NCBI RefSeq assembly: GCF_014204545.1
Contig: NZ_JACHLJ010000001.1
Coordinates: 1,364,001-1,428,000 of the forward strand
Direction of reading: 5' to 3'
Length of the DNA stretch: 64,000 bases
Source: Brevundimonas vesicularis
GTDB lineage: Bacteria > Pseudomonadota > Alphaproteobacteria > Caulobacterales > Caulobacteraceae
Positions 26,998 through 36,310 of the stretch are shown piece by piece. A program made the translations under genes and the position numbers. The notes beneath the pieces are model-generated. The model had not been told where the DNA came from and did not search any database. It worked only from the letters and a program-made list of their open reading frames with translations. How positions within the stretch are numbered: position 1 is the stretch's first letter; each line of letters starts with the position of its first letter.

Positions 26998-28710
26998 TCA
27001 GGAGCCCTCCATCATTTCAGCATTGCTCTTGCCCGGCGGAACCAGCGGCCAGACGTTGTCTCGGGGGTCGATGACCACATGGGCCAGGCAGGGACCGTCG
27101 GCGGCCAGCAGGCGCTGGATGCCGTCGGACACCTGATCGCGGCGATCGATGCGGAAGGCCTCGATGCCGAAGGCTTCGGCGACCTTCACGAAGTCCGGAT
27201 TGTCGGACAGATCGATCTCGGAATAGTTCTCGGCGAAGAACAGCTCCTGCCACTGGCGCACCAGACCCAGCGACGAGTTGTCGATCAGCACGATCTTCAG
27301 CGGGATGCCGTAACGCTTCAGCGTCGCCAGCTCCTGAATGTTCATCATGAAGCCGCCGTCGCCGGCGATCGTGACGACCGTCGCCGACGGATCAGCCAGC
27401 TTGGCCCCGATGCCGGCGGGCAGCCCAAAGCCCATCGCGCCCAGACCGCCCGAGGTGATGTGGGCCTCGGGCCTGGCGAAGCGACAGTGCATGGCCGCCC
27501 ACATCTGGTGTTGGCCCACGTCGCAGGCGGCGACGAAGTCATCGCCCGCCGCTTCCGAGATTTCCTTCAGCAGGGCGGGCGCATAGACCCCCTCGCCTGG
27601 CGCGTCATAACGGTGAGCGCCCGCTTCGGCCGCACCAGCGCAGTCGTCGGCCCAGGCCTGGATGTCCAGCGCCGCGCCCGACCGCATCCGCGCCGTCAGC
27701 GCCTCAACGCCTTCGCGCAGCTCGCCGATGACGGCGACATTGGCGCTGCGCAGCTTGCCGACTTCCGAAGCGTCGATGTCGAAATGGACGATGCGAGCGT
27801 TGGGAGCGAACTCGGCCAACTTGCCCGTCGCGCGATCATCGAACCGGGCGCCGACGACGATCAGCAGATCGCTGTCCTGCACCGCATGGTTGGCGGCGCG
27901 CGTACCGTGCATGCCCAGCATGCCCAGCATGCCCGGCGCATCCGTCGGGATCGTGCCCAAGGCGTTCAGGGTCGAGACTTGGGGAATGCCGGTCGCGGCG
28001 ACAAAGGCGCGCAGGGCCTGGGTTGCGCCGCCGATCTTCACCCCGCCGCCGATATAGACCAACGGCTTCCTCGCCGCCCGGATCGCGGCCTCGGCGGCGG
28101 CGATGGCGTCGTGATCGACGCGCGGCGTTTTGTTGGGAATCGAAAAACCGTAGTCGTCCGCGGTCGTCTCGAACTGCACATCCTTGGGCAGATCGACCAG
28201 AACCGGACCTGGGCGGCCCGAGGCGGCGATATGGAAGGCTTCCTCGATCGCGGCGGGAACCTCGGCGGCCGAGCGGACCAGGATCGAATGTTTCACAATC
28301 GGCAAGGTGACGCCCAGGATGTCGATCTCCTGAAAGGCGTCGGTGCCCATCAGGCCTTGGGCGACATTGCCGGTGATGCAGACGATCGGCACTGAATCCA
28401 TCATCGCATTGGCGATGCCCGTGACCAGATTGGTGGCGCCGGGACCGGAGGTGGCCATACAGACGCCGACCTTGCCGCTCTTCCTGGCATAGGCGTCGGC
28501 CGAGAAGGCCGCACCCTGCTCATGGCGGACCAGGATGTGTTGCAGCTTGGATCCAGCCAGGGCGTCATAGACCGGCATGATGGCGCCGCCCGGATAGCCG
28601 AACACCACCTCCACCCCCAGCCGCTCCAGGGTGGAGACCAGCAGTCGCGCACCCGACTGGGGAGCAGTCTCGGCTGAGGGTTTAAAGGTGGCGGCGGTCA
28701 TAAAGGTCAT
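26998..28710 (-). CDS. Acetolactate synthase large subunit (IlvB/IlvG)
   Basis: ThDP enzyme that makes acetolactate or acetohydroxybutyrate. 570 aa. Motifs: VEVVFGYPGGAIMPVYD, RHEQGAAFSADAYAR (catalytic Glu), ATSGPGATNLVTGIANA, and the ThDP-binding GDGGFMMNIQELATLKRY. The start may be ATG 28710 or ATG 28701 (MTAATF); neither has a strong ribosome site. It is followed directly by the short ACT subunit. Two paralogous families use this fold; the operon context fixes the role. Confidence 0.95.
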   Translation of the reverse strand: MTFMTAATFKPSAETAPQSGARLLVSTLERLGVEVVFGYPGGAIMPVYDALAGSKLQHILVRHEQGAAFSADAYARKSGKVGVCMATSGPGATNLVTGIANAMMDSVPIVCITGNVAQGLMGTDAFQEIDILGVTLPIVKHSILVRSAAEVPAAIEEAFHIAASGRPGPVLVDLPKDVQFETTADDYGFSIPNKTPRVDHDAIAAAEAAIRAARKPLVYIGGGVKIGGATQALRAFVAATGIPQVSTLNALGTIPTDAPGMLGMLGMHGTRAANHAVQDSDLLIVVGARFDDRATGKLAEFAPNARIVHFDIDASEVGKLRSANVAVIGELREGVEALTARMRSGAALDIQAWADDCAGAAEAGAHRYDAPGEGVYAPALLKEISEAAGDDFVAACDVGQHQMWAAMHCRFARPEAHITSGGLGAMGFGLPAGIGAKLADPSATVVTIAGDGGFMMNIQELATLKRYGIPLKIVLIDNSSLGLVRQWQELFFAENYSEIDLSDNPDFVKVAEAFGIEAFRIDRRDQVSDGIQRLLAADGPCLAHVVIDPRDNVWPLVPPGKSNAEMMEGS

Positions 28711-28729
28711 CCGGTCGTTCAGGCGGTGA

Positions 28730-29743
28730 TCAGGCCGCTTCAGCCTTGGGCGTGTTCAGCCAGGCCATGCGTTCGCGCAGACGCGCGCCGACCTGTTCGA
28801 TCTGGCTCTCGCGGTCCGCCTTCAGCCAAGCCTCGTATTGCGTCTTGCCGGCCTCGTTCTCGGCGATCCAGTTGCGTGCGAAGGTGCCGTCCTGGATCTC
28901 GTCCAGAATGGTTTTCATGCGGGCCTTGGTCTCTTCGGTCACGACCCGCGGGCCGCTGGCGACCGCGCCGTACTTGGCGGTTTCCGAGATGAAGTGGTGC
29001 ATCTTGGAGATGCCGCCTTCGTAAAACAGGTCCACGATCAGCTTCAGCTCGTGCAGGCATTCGAAATAGGCGATCTCGGGCTGGTAGCCGGCCTCGACCA
29101 GGGTGTTGAAGCCTTGGATGACCAGCTCCTTGGCGCCGCCGCACAGGACGGCCTGTTCGCCGAACAGATCGGTCTCGGTCTCTTCGCGGAAGGTGGTTTC
29201 CAGCAGGCCGCCGGTCGCGCCGCCATTGCCCTTGGCGTAGCCCATGGCCCGGTCGCGCGCCTTGCCGGTGACGTCCTTCTCGATGGCGAACAGCGAGGGC
29301 ACGCCGCGGCCGCGCTGGAACTCGCGACGGACCAGATCGCCCGGTCCTTTAGGCGCGACCAGGATCACGTCCATGTCCTCGCGCGGCGTGATGCGCTCGT
29401 AGATGATCGAGAAGCCGTGGGCGAACAGCAGGGCCGAGCCTTCCTTGGCGTTCGGCTCGATGATGTCGCGATAGACGTCGCCCTGAACCATGTCGGGGGT
29501 CAGGATGGCGATGATGTCGGCGCCCTTGACGGCGTCGGCCGGCTCGGCGGTCGGCACGCCGTCGGCGGTGGCGTGTTTCCAGCCCGTGCCGCCGTGACGG
29601 ACGCCGGCGACCACGTCATGGCCGCTGTCCTTCAGGTTCTGCGCATGGGCGCGACCCTGCGAGCCGTAGCCGATGATGGCGATGCGCTGGCCGGCGATGG
29701 CGCCCGGCTTTATGTCTTCGTTGGTGTAGATGGTTATAGCCAT
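28730..29743 (-). CDS. ilvC: Ketol-acid reductoisomerase, class I
   Basis: NADPH-dependent isomerisation and reduction of acetolactate. 337 aa, normal for class I. Rossmann motif [19 protein letters not shown], then [14 protein letters not shown] and a knotted C-terminal domain with metal-binding residues ([22 protein letters not shown]). Three bases after ilvD. Confidence 0.97.
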   Translation of the reverse strand: MAITIYTNEDIKPGAIAGQRIAIIGYGSQGRAHAQNLKDSGHDVVAGVRHGGTGWKHATADGVPTAEPADAVKGADIIAILTPDMVQGDVYRDIIEPNAKEGSALLFAHGFSIIYERITPREDMDVILVAPKGPGDLVRREFQRGRGVPSLFAIEKDVTGKARDRAMGYAKGNGGATGGLLETTFREETETDLFGEQAVLCGGAKELVIQGFNTLVEAGYQPEIAYFECLHELKLIVDLFYEGGISKMHHFISETAKYGAVASGPRVVTEETKARMKTILDEIQDGTFARNWIAENEAGKTQYEAWLKADRESQIEQVGARLRERMAWLNTPKAEAA

Positions 29744-29746
29744 GGG

Positions 29747-31486
29747 TCAGGCGTCCTGAGCAGCGTTGGTTTTGTGGCTAGCCGGGACTTGGGCCGGCGG
29801 CGGGTTGGGGATGGTGACGGCGCCCTGGGCGGCCGAGGCGACCGAGGCGCGGTATTTGGCGAAGACACCTCGCGCCGGGCGGACTACGTGGGGCGTAAAG
29901 CCCGCCCGGCGCGTCGCCAGATCGACGTTGACGTCGATGCGGCGGTTGGTGACGTCGATGGTGATGCGGTCACCATCGCGAATGAGGGCGATCGGGCCGC
30001 CCGCGGCGGCTTCTGGCGAGACGTGTCCGGCGACGAAGCCGTAACTGGCGCCCGAGAACCGGCCGTCGGTCAGCAGGGCGACGTTGTCGATCTTGCGGCC
30101 CTTCAGGGCGGCTGTGACCTGCAGCATCTCGCGCATGCCCGGACCGCCCTTGGGCCCTTCGTAGCGGATGATGATCACGTCGCCCTCGCCGACCGATCCG
30201 TCCTGAACGGCGTGGAAAGCGTCTTCTTCCGAATCGAAGACGCAGGCCGGACCTTCGAACGTATCTACCTTGTGGCCCGTCAGCTTGATGACCGCGCCTT
30301 CCGGGGCGACATCACCATAGATGACGGCGAAGCTGCCGCGATCCATCACAGGGGCGTCGAAGGTGGTCACCACCACCTGGCCCGGGGTCTCCTCGGCCTC
30401 GGCGGCTTCGGCGAACAGGCTGCGGCCGGTGACGGTGGGGGTCTTCACGATCTTGCCGGCCTCGGCCATCCGCTGGGTGACCAGACGCGTGCCGCCGGCG
30501 GCGAACAGATGCGAGGCCAGGAAGCGGCCGCCCGGCTTCAGATCGCAGATGACCGGCGCCTCGACGCAGGCCTGGTGGCAGTCTTCGACGCCGAACTCGA
30601 CGCCGGCCTCCGCCGCGATCGCCGTCAGGTGCATGACCGCATTGGTCGACCCGCCCGAGGCCGAGACGGCGACGGCGGCGTTCTTCAGGCTGGCGCGGGT
30701 GATGTATTTGCGGGCCGTGTCGCCGGCAAAGACGCGCTCGACGATCAGCCGACCGCAGCGTTCGCCCTCTGCGGCCTTGTTCGGATCGACGGCCGGCACG
30801 TCGTTGGCGCCCATGGGCGAGATGCCCATGACCGACAGGGCCATAGCCATGGTGTTGGCCGTGAACTGGCCGCCGCAGGCCCCGGCGCCGGGGCAGACGG
30901 CCTGTTCGACCGCCCTCAGCCCTTCGTCGTCCAGGGCGCCGGCCGAATGGGCGCCGATGGCCTCGAACACCTCCTGGACCGAGACCTCTTTCGTCCCGAT
31001 CACGCCCGGCATGATGGTGCCGCCGTAATAGACCAGGCCGGGGATATCCATCCGCGCCAGGGCCATGGCCGCCGCCGGGATCGTCTTGTCGCAGCCGACG
31101 ATGCAGACCACGCCGTCCAGCTGGTGGCCCTCGATGGCCAGTTCGATCGAGTCGGCGACGACCTCGCGGCTGATCAGCGAGGCCTTCATGCCCGCCGTGC
31201 CCATCGAGATGCCGTCGGTGACGACGATGGTGTTGAAATCAACCGGATAGCCACCCGCCGCGATGATGCCGGCGCGCACGTCCTTGGCCAGGCGGTCCAG
31301 GTGCATGTTGCACGGCGTGACCGTCGACCAGGTGTTGACGATGCCGATCATCGGCTTGTCGAAATCGGCGTCCTGCATGCCGGCGGCGCGCAGATACGAG
31401 CGGGCGGCGGCCCGGTTCGGACCAGCCGTCACCGCCGCGCTGCGCGCGTTGGGCTTTCTGGGCTGAGAGGTAGAATTTTGCGTCAT
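29747..31486 (-). CDS. ilvD: Dihydroxy-acid dehydratase
   Basis: Fe-S dehydratase that forms the branched-chain 2-oxo acids. About 579 aa from ATG 31486. Cluster cysteines are visible in NTWSTVTPCNMH, IVGCDKTIPA and PGAGACGGQFTANT. The first structural gene of the operon lies just after the attenuator terminator. A GTG at 31516 is open upstream but sits at the end of the terminator, so it is not chosen. Supplies both the ilv branch and the leu genes downstream. Confidence 0.96.
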   Translation of the reverse strand: MTQNSTSQPRKPNARSAAVTAGPNRAAARSYLRAAGMQDADFDKPMIGIVNTWSTVTPCNMHLDRLAKDVRAGIIAAGGYPVDFNTIVVTDGISMGTAGMKASLISREVVADSIELAIEGHQLDGVVCIVGCDKTIPAAAMALARMDIPGLVYYGGTIMPGVIGTKEVSVQEVFEAIGAHSAGALDDEGLRAVEQAVCPGAGACGGQFTANTMAMALSVMGISPMGANDVPAVDPNKAAEGERCGRLIVERVFAGDTARKYITRASLKNAAVAVSASGGSTNAVMHLTAIAAEAGVEFGVEDCHQACVEAPVICDLKPGGRFLASHLFAAGGTRLVTQRMAEAGKIVKTPTVTGRSLFAEAAEAEETPGQVVVTTFDAPVMDRGSFAVIYGDVAPEGAVIKLTGHKVDTFEGPACVFDSEEDAFHAVQDGSVGEGDVIIIRYEGPKGGPGMREMLQVTAALKGRKIDNVALLTDGRFSGASYGFVAGHVSPEAAAGGPIALIRDGDRITIDVTNRRIDVNVDLATRRAGFTPHVVRPARGVFAKYRASVASAAQGAVTIPNPPPAQVPASHKTNAAQDA

Positions 31487-31517
31487 CGATCCGGTTCGTT
31501 TCGAACCGCCGCGCACT

Positions 31518-31547
31518 AAAAACCCCGCTTCCTTTCGGAGGCGGGGT
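31518..31547 (-). terminator. Attenuator terminator in the ilv-leu leader
   Basis: Reverse strand: 11-base stem with one mismatch (arms 31537-31547 and 31522-31532), a GAAA loop at 31533-31536, and a T-run ending at 31518. It lies between the leader peptide and ilvD, so it cannot be the end of an upstream gene: the nearest upstream gene (gap) is divergent. Confidence 0.85.
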
Positions 31548-31615
31548 GGTGCGAGGCGATCCTGAGTGTGTCTAAGGTCAGGTCGCGTGCATCCACGCCG
31601 CTTGCGTAAGCAGGC
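31541..31615 (-). promoter_or_regulatory. Alternative RNA structures of the ilv-leu attenuator
   Basis: Three competing pairings can be drawn on the transcript. (1) A pause hairpin at 31615-31597, GCC(T)GCTT-ACGC-AAGCGGC with one bulge. (2) An antiterminator: GCGGCGTGG at 31601-31593 pairs with CCACCCCGC at 31549-31541 in 8 of 9 positions. (3) The terminator at 31547-31522. (2) excludes both (1) and (3). The hungry codons lie just upstream of (1), as in classical ribosome-stalling attenuation. Confidence 0.75.
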
Positions 31616-31730
31616 CGAGAAGTACGAGAGTAATGAGGAATACGGGGCTTTTCAGGCCGACAGGCGCGCGAACGGCTGCGACCGCCTTGGCGGTGCGTCC
31701 CTTCGTCATGTCGCGCATCATCGTGGCCAC
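31578..31730 (-). CDS. ilv-leu operon leader peptide
   Basis: 50-codon reading frame from GTG 31730 (GGGAG with six-base spacing); ATG starts at 31721, 31718 and 31709 are also in frame. Its C-terminal part is SPVFLITLVLLGLLTQ, five Leu, two Val and one Ile within eleven residues (VFLITLVLLGLL region). Several codons there (GTA, ATT, ACT, CTT) are otherwise rare in this GC-rich DNA. The stop at 31578-31580 lies about 30 bases before the terminator. A ribosome stalled on these codons would free the antiterminator. It could alternatively encode a small membrane protein, but position and codons favour a leader. Confidence 0.75.
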   Translation of the reverse strand: MATMMRDMTKGRTAKAVAAVRAPVGLKSPVFLITLVLLGLLTQAAWMHAT

Positions 31731-31983
31731 GGGCGGCTCCCTGTTCTGACGCCAAGAAACCATAGCGGCGTACGCCACACAACCCTTGTCGCAATAATTT
31801 TGCGTAACAGATCGAAAACGACTGCGTCCGGGGTGTTTCTTACCCGAAGCTGGCACGGGCGATTTTGGAAGCGTAACCGTCCATCACATCATGTTACGCG
31901 CGCGGGGTTGAAACCCGCTCACGACCGCTCCATTGAGACGCGCACCTATATAACGCTCGTCATACCGATCACAGGAGCTCTCC

Positions 31984-32991
31984 ATGACCGTTCGCGTCGC
32001 CATCAATGGTTTCGGCCGCATTGGCCGTCTCGTCCTTCGCTCGATCATCGAGCATGGCCGCACGGACATCGAGGTGGTGGCGATCAACGATCTGGGTCCG
32101 GTCGAGACCAACGCCCACCTGTTCCGCTACGATTCGGTCCACGGCCGCTTCCCCGGCACGGTGACCTCGGGCGAGGATTGGATCGATGTCGGCACCGGCA
32201 AGATCAAGGTCACGGCCGAACGTGACCCCGCCAACCTGCCGCACGCCGAACTGAAGGTGGACATCGCCTTCGAATGCACCGGCATCTTCACCTCCAAGGA
32301 CAAGGCCAGCGCCCACCTGAAGGCCGGTGCCAAGCGCGTCCTGGTTTCGGCCCCCGCAGACGGCGCCGACAAGACCATCGTCTACAAGGTCAACCACGAA
32401 ACCCTGACCGCCGACGACATCGTCGTGTCCAACGGCTCGTGCACCACCAACGCCCTGGCCCCCGTCGCCAAGGTGCTGAACGACCTGTTCGGCATCGAGC
32501 GCGGCTATATGACCACCATCCACTCCTACACCGGCGACCAGCCGACGCTGGATACGATGCACAAGGACCTGTACCGCGCCCGCGCCGCGGCCCTGTCCAT
32601 GATCCCGACCTCGACCGGCGCCGCCAAGGCTCTGGGCCTGGTCCTGCCGGAACTGAAGGGCAAGCTGGACGGCTCGTCGATCCGCGTCCCGACCCCGAAC
32701 GTCTCGGTCGTGGACCTGAAGGTCGTCGCCGCCCGCGACGTGACGGTCGAGGAAATCAACGCAGCGCTTCAGGCCGCCGCCGACGGCCCCATGAAGGGCG
32801 TCCTGTTCACGACGACCGACCCGCTGGTCTCGCACGACCTGAACCACATCGCCGCCTCCTCCACCGCCGCCCTGCCCCAGACCCAGGTCGTCGACGGCAA
32901 GCTGGCCCGCGTTCTGAGCTGGTACGACAACGAATGGGGCTTCGCGACGCGCATGAGCGACACCGCGCTGCAGATGGCGAAGTTCCTGTAA
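31984..32991 (+). CDS. gap: Glyceraldehyde-3-phosphate dehydrogenase, type I
   Basis: 335 aa. NAD-binding [13 protein letters not shown] at the N-terminus; catalytic Cys in [11 protein letters not shown] and a conserved His downstream. Asp in [14 protein letters not shown] follows the usual NAD-preferring pattern. The ATG has AGGAG about nine bases upstream. A TATATAAC element lies about 30 bases upstream at 31947-31954, but no convincing -35 was found. Divergent from the ilv operon; followed by pgk and fba, so it belongs to a glycolysis/gluconeogenesis group. Confidence 0.97.
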   Translation: MTVRVAINGFGRIGRLVLRSIIEHGRTDIEVVAINDLGPVETNAHLFRYDSVHGRFPGTVTSGEDWIDVGTGKIKVTAERDPANLPHAELKVDIAFECTGIFTSKDKASAHLKAGAKRVLVSAPADGADKTIVYKVNHETLTADDIVVSNGSCTTNALAPVAKVLNDLFGIERGYMTTIHSYTGDQPTLDTMHKDLYRARAAALSMIPTSTGAAKALGLVLPELKGKLDGSSIRVPTPNVSVVDLKVVAARDVTVEEINAALQAAADGPMKGVLFTTTDPLVSHDLNHIAASSTAALPQTQVVDGKLARVLSWYDNEWGFATRMSDTALQMAKFL

Positions 32992-33004
32992 TATCGCAAA
33001 AGTT

Positions 33005-33139
33005 TCCTCCCCACACCGTGGGGAGGGGGACCACGAAGTGGTGGAGGGGCCTTTCCGCCGCACCGAACTCGGGGCCAAAGCCCCTCCTTCACGGCGCAAG
33101 CGCGCCGCGCCACCTCCCATCGCTTTGCGACAGGGAGGA
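33005..33139. repeat. Type A palindromic repeat, copy 1 (gap-pgk)
   Basis: Contains TCCTCCCC...GTGGGGAGG, then GGACCACGAAGTGGTGGAGG with its inner ACCACGAAGTGGT palindrome, and a diverged right half ending CAGGGAGGAG. It lies wholly between gap and pgk and may supply the purine-rich region before pgk. Confidence 0.8.
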
Positions 33140-33154
33140 GACAGGGAAACGATC

Positions 33155-34351
33155 ATGACCTTCCGCACCCTCGACGACGCCAAGGATCTCGCCGGCAAGA
33201 CGGCTCTAGTCCGCGTGGACTTCAACGTCCCGATGGAGGGCGGCAAGGTCACGGACGACACCCGTCTGCGGGTCGCCCTGCCGACGATTCAACGCCTGCG
33301 CGATGCCGGCGCCAAGGTCGCCCTGCTGGCGCACTTCGACCGCCCCAAGGGCCAGCGCGTTCCGTCGATGAGCCTGAAGCCGATCGTCCAGCCGCTGGAA
33401 GAACTGCTCGGCGCCCCCGTCCGCTTCGCCGACGACTGCATCGGCCCTGACGCCGTGGAGGCCATTCGCGATCTGGACGCCGGCGGCGTGGTGCTGCTGG
33501 AAAACGTACGCTTCCACGCGGCGGAAGAGGCCAACGATCCGGTCTTCGCCCAGAAGCTGGCGGATCTGGGCGATCTCTACGTCAACGACGCCTTCTCGGC
33601 CGCCCACCGCGCCCACGCCTCGACCGAAGGCGTCGCCCACCACATCCCTGCCTATGCTGGCGAATCCATGCGGCGCGAACTGGACGCGCTCGACGCTGCG
33701 CTCGGCAAGCCGCAGAAGCCAGTCGTCGGCATCGTCGGCGGCTCCAAGGTCTCGACCAAGCTGGACCTGCTGAAGAACCTGGTCGGCAAGCTGGACACGC
33801 TGGCCATCGGCGGCGGCATGGCCAACACCTTCCTCTATGCGCAAGGGATCGATATCGGCGGCTCGCTGGCCGAGAAGGATATGGCGGGCACGGCGCGCGA
33901 GATCCTGGCGGAAGCCGAAGCCAAGGGCTGCCACATCCTGCTGCCCGTCGATGTCGTGGTGGCGACCGAGGTCAAGCCCGGCGCCGACGCCCGCACCGTC
34001 AAGACAGGCGAGGCCCTGTCCGCTGACGACAAGATCCTGGACGCAGGCCCCGACACCGTTGCTCGCCTGAACGCCGCCATCGACGGCTCCAAGACCCTGA
34101 TCTGGAACGGCCCGCTGGGCGTGTTCGAGGTGCCGCCCTTCGACGCCGCCACCGTCGCGGCCGCCAAGCACGTCGCCGAGCGCACCAAGGCCGGCGCCCT
34201 GATCGCCGTGGCGGGCGGCGGCGACACAGTCGCGGCCGTCGGTCATGCCGGCGTCAGCGCAGACCTGACCTTCGTCTCCACGGCCGGCGGAGCCTTCCTG
34301 GAATGGATGGAGGGCAAGCCCCTGCCCGGCGTCGAGGACCTGCGCGCCTGA
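33155..34351 (+). CDS. pgk: Phosphoglycerate kinase
   Basis: 398 aa. Begins [26 protein letters not shown]; the start at 33155 is chosen because the upstream frame is translated repeat DNA. Substrate-binding RVDFNVP and AHFDRPKG, hinge and nucleotide motifs [12 protein letters not shown] and GPLGVFE, and C-terminal GGGDTVAAV are all present. ATP-forming step of glycolysis in the cytosol. Confidence 0.97.
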   Translation: MTFRTLDDAKDLAGKTALVRVDFNVPMEGGKVTDDTRLRVALPTIQRLRDAGAKVALLAHFDRPKGQRVPSMSLKPIVQPLEELLGAPVRFADDCIGPDAVEAIRDLDAGGVVLLENVRFHAAEEANDPVFAQKLADLGDLYVNDAFSAAHRAHASTEGVAHHIPAYAGESMRRELDALDAALGKPQKPVVGIVGGSKVSTKLDLLKNLVGKLDTLAIGGGMANTFLYAQGIDIGGSLAEKDMAGTAREILAEAEAKGCHILLPVDVVVATEVKPGADARTVKTGEALSADDKILDAGPDTVARLNAAIDGSKTLIWNGPLGVFEVPPFDAATVAAAKHVAERTKAGALIAVAGGGDTVAAVGHAGVSADLTFVSTAGGAFLEWMEGKPLPGVEDLRA

Positions 34352-34360
34352 AGGCTCAGC

Positions 34361-34385
34361 GATGCAGGCGGATCACGCCTGCATC
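34361..34385. terminator. Perfect hairpin after pgk
   Basis: GATGCAGGCG-GATCA-CGCCTGCATC, a 10-base perfect stem 10 bases past the pgk stop. It lacks a long U-run, so termination may be partial before fba. Confidence 0.5.
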
Positions 34386-34495
34386 CTGTCTTCGAAATCG
34401 GCGCTGAAACGGCTGTAACACGGCGTGACTTCGCGCTGTCCGGCGTCTAATCTCTCGCCCAACCAAAAAGACTATTCGGCTCAGGAGACTACCCC

Positions 34496-35581
34496 ATGGC
34501 GCGCATCACGCTGCGACAGCTGCTCGACCACGCGGCAGAGAACGATTACGGCCTGCCCGCCTACAACATCAACAATATGGAACAGGGTCTGGCGATCATG
34601 GAGGCGGCCCATGAGGTCAATGCTCCCGTGATCATTCAAGCGAGCCGGGGCGCCCGCAACTACGCCAACGACATCGTTCTGGCCAAGCTGATCGACGCCC
34701 TGGCCGAGCTCTATCCCCACATCCCGGTCTGTATGCACCAGGACCATGGCAACGGCCCGGCGACCTGCGCCACCGCCATCCAATACGGCTTCACCAGCGT
34801 GATGATGGACGGCTCGCTGGAGGAGGACGCCAAGACCCCCGCCTCTTACGAGTACAACGTCGACGTCACCCGTCGCGTCACCGAAATGGCTCACGCCTGC
34901 GGCGTCTCGGTCGAGGGTGAACTGGGCGTGCTGGGCTCGCTGGAAACCGGCATGGGCGAGGCCGAGGACGGCCACGGCTTCGAGGGCAAGCTGGACCATT
35001 CGCAACTGTTGACCGACCCGGATCAGGCCGTCGATTTCGTCGCCGCCACCAAGGTCGACGCCCTGGCCATCGCCATGGGCACCAGCCACGGCGCCTACAA
35101 GTTCACGCGCCAGCCGGACGGTGAAGTCCTGGCCATGAACGTGATCGAGGAAATCCACCGCCGCCTGCCCAACACCCACTTGGTGATGCACGGCTCGTCG
35201 TCGGTGCCGCAGGATCTGCAGGACATCATCAACCAGTACGGCGGCGAAATGCCCCAGACCTGGGGCGTGCCGGTCGAGGAGATCCAGCGCGGCATCAAGC
35301 ACGGCGTGCGCAAGGTCAACATCGACACCGACAACCGCATGGCCATCACCGGCGCCATCCGCAAAGCTCTGATGGAGAGGCCGGGCGAGTTCGACCCGCG
35401 CTACTATCTGAAGCCCGCCAAGGAGGCGATGAAGAAGCTCTGCATGGAGCGCTACCAGCAGTTCGGCTGCGAGGGTCAGGCCTCCAAGATTCGTCCCCTC
35501 TCCACCGCCCAGATGGCCAAACGCTATGCCTCGGGCGACCTGGATCCGTCCTTCCGCGGCGCATCCGTCAAGGCCGCCTAA
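34496..35581 (+). CDS. fba: Class II fructose-bisphosphate aldolase (Calvin-cycle subtype)
   Basis: 361 aa, zinc-dependent aldolase. Begins [28 protein letters not shown], with AGGAG upstream. The zinc/proton-transfer motif MHQDHGNG, the [12 protein letters not shown] segment and the late [11 protein letters not shown] with KVNIDTD identify the CbbA-type subgroup. Works with gap and pgk. Confidence 0.96.
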   Translation: MARITLRQLLDHAAENDYGLPAYNINNMEQGLAIMEAAHEVNAPVIIQASRGARNYANDIVLAKLIDALAELYPHIPVCMHQDHGNGPATCATAIQYGFTSVMMDGSLEEDAKTPASYEYNVDVTRRVTEMAHACGVSVEGELGVLGSLETGMGEAEDGHGFEGKLDHSQLLTDPDQAVDFVAATKVDALAIAMGTSHGAYKFTRQPDGEVLAMNVIEEIHRRLPNTHLVMHGSSSVPQDLQDIINQYGGEMPQTWGVPVEEIQRGIKHGVRKVNIDTDNRMAITGAIRKALMERPGEFDPRYYLKPAKEAMKKLCMERYQQFGCEGQASKIRPLSTAQMAKRYASGDLDPSFRGASVKAA

Positions 35582-35591
35582 GGACCGTCGT

Positions 35592-36227
35592 CTAGACCGG
35601 GTAGCGGCCGCTCAGTTCGCGCCGCACCCGTCGAACGTCCCACTCCGCCTGATCCAGCGCGTCGCGGGCCTCTCGGGCATTGCGACGCGCATCGCGGATT
35701 TCGCCTCTGACCTCTTGAATGCGGTCACGAATGCGCTCCCGCTCTTCGTCCGTCAGGCCCTCGCCGCGCAGTTCGCGCTCCTTGGCGTCCAGCTTGTCTT
35801 CGCGGTTCTCGATCCGGGCTTCGGCGCTGTTCAAGGCGCTTTCCGCCGTCTCGTACGCGTCCTCGACCTCATGCAGCATTCGGCCGTCACGATAGGCCGG
35901 CAGAAACGCCTGTTCCTCTTCGGGCCGGCAGACGCCGTAATAGGCATTGCCCGCCCGCCCCTCCTCCCAGCCGCGCTGGAAGGTGCAGTAGGTCCGCAAG
36001 CCATCCTCACGCGCCGAGCCATAGGCGGCCGGATTGGGTGCAATCTGAAACTTGGCGCAGGCCTTGGTGTGGTCGTCCAGCCGCGTCATTGGATAGCCCA
36101 ACGCCCCGTCCACATAGCCCTTCTCGCCCCAGGCGCCGGCCAGGCATTCGTCCTTGCTCATGGTGGTGCAGCTGCTCAGCAGCGCCGCCGCGGCGAACGC
36201 GCCCCCGGCGATCATCAACCGCTTCAT
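35592..36227 (-). CDS. DUF2799 lipoprotein
   Basis: 211 aa of unknown function. Lipoprotein signal with lipobox LLSSC, then the DUF2799 pattern CLAGAWGEKGYVDGALG...R...H..AC and YCTFQRGWEEGR..NAYYGVCRPEEE, followed by a long charged coiled coil rich in Glu/Arg (about residues 120-205). Probably anchored to a membrane on the periplasmic side. Convergent with fba and only 10 bases from it. Confidence 0.85.
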   Translation of the reverse strand: MKRLMIAGGAFAAAALLSSCTTMSKDECLAGAWGEKGYVDGALGYPMTRLDDHTKACAKFQIAPNPAAYGSAREDGLRTYCTFQRGWEEGRAGNAYYGVCRPEEEQAFLPAYRDGRMLHEVEDAYETAESALNSAEARIENREDKLDAKERELRGEGLTDEERERIRDRIQEVRGEIRDARRNAREARDALDQAEWDVRRVRRELSGRYPV

Positions 36228-36310
36228 CGGATGTCCCCAACGCCCCCAAGCTTGACTATCACCTCACCCGCGCCCCTCGCGCAAGCGGCCGGTCGTGCTA
36301 GGGAGACGAC

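Noticed and set aside
28838-31519. 893-codon plus-strand frame opposite ilvC and ilvD
   Set aside because: Antisense to two clearly identified enzymes; low-complexity Asp/Gly/His-rich translation.
31578-31856. 92-aa protein read from further upstream of the ilv leader
   Set aside because: The N-terminal extension has no ribosome site; GTG 31730 has GGGAG with correct spacing, and the leader role explains the codon run and terminator.
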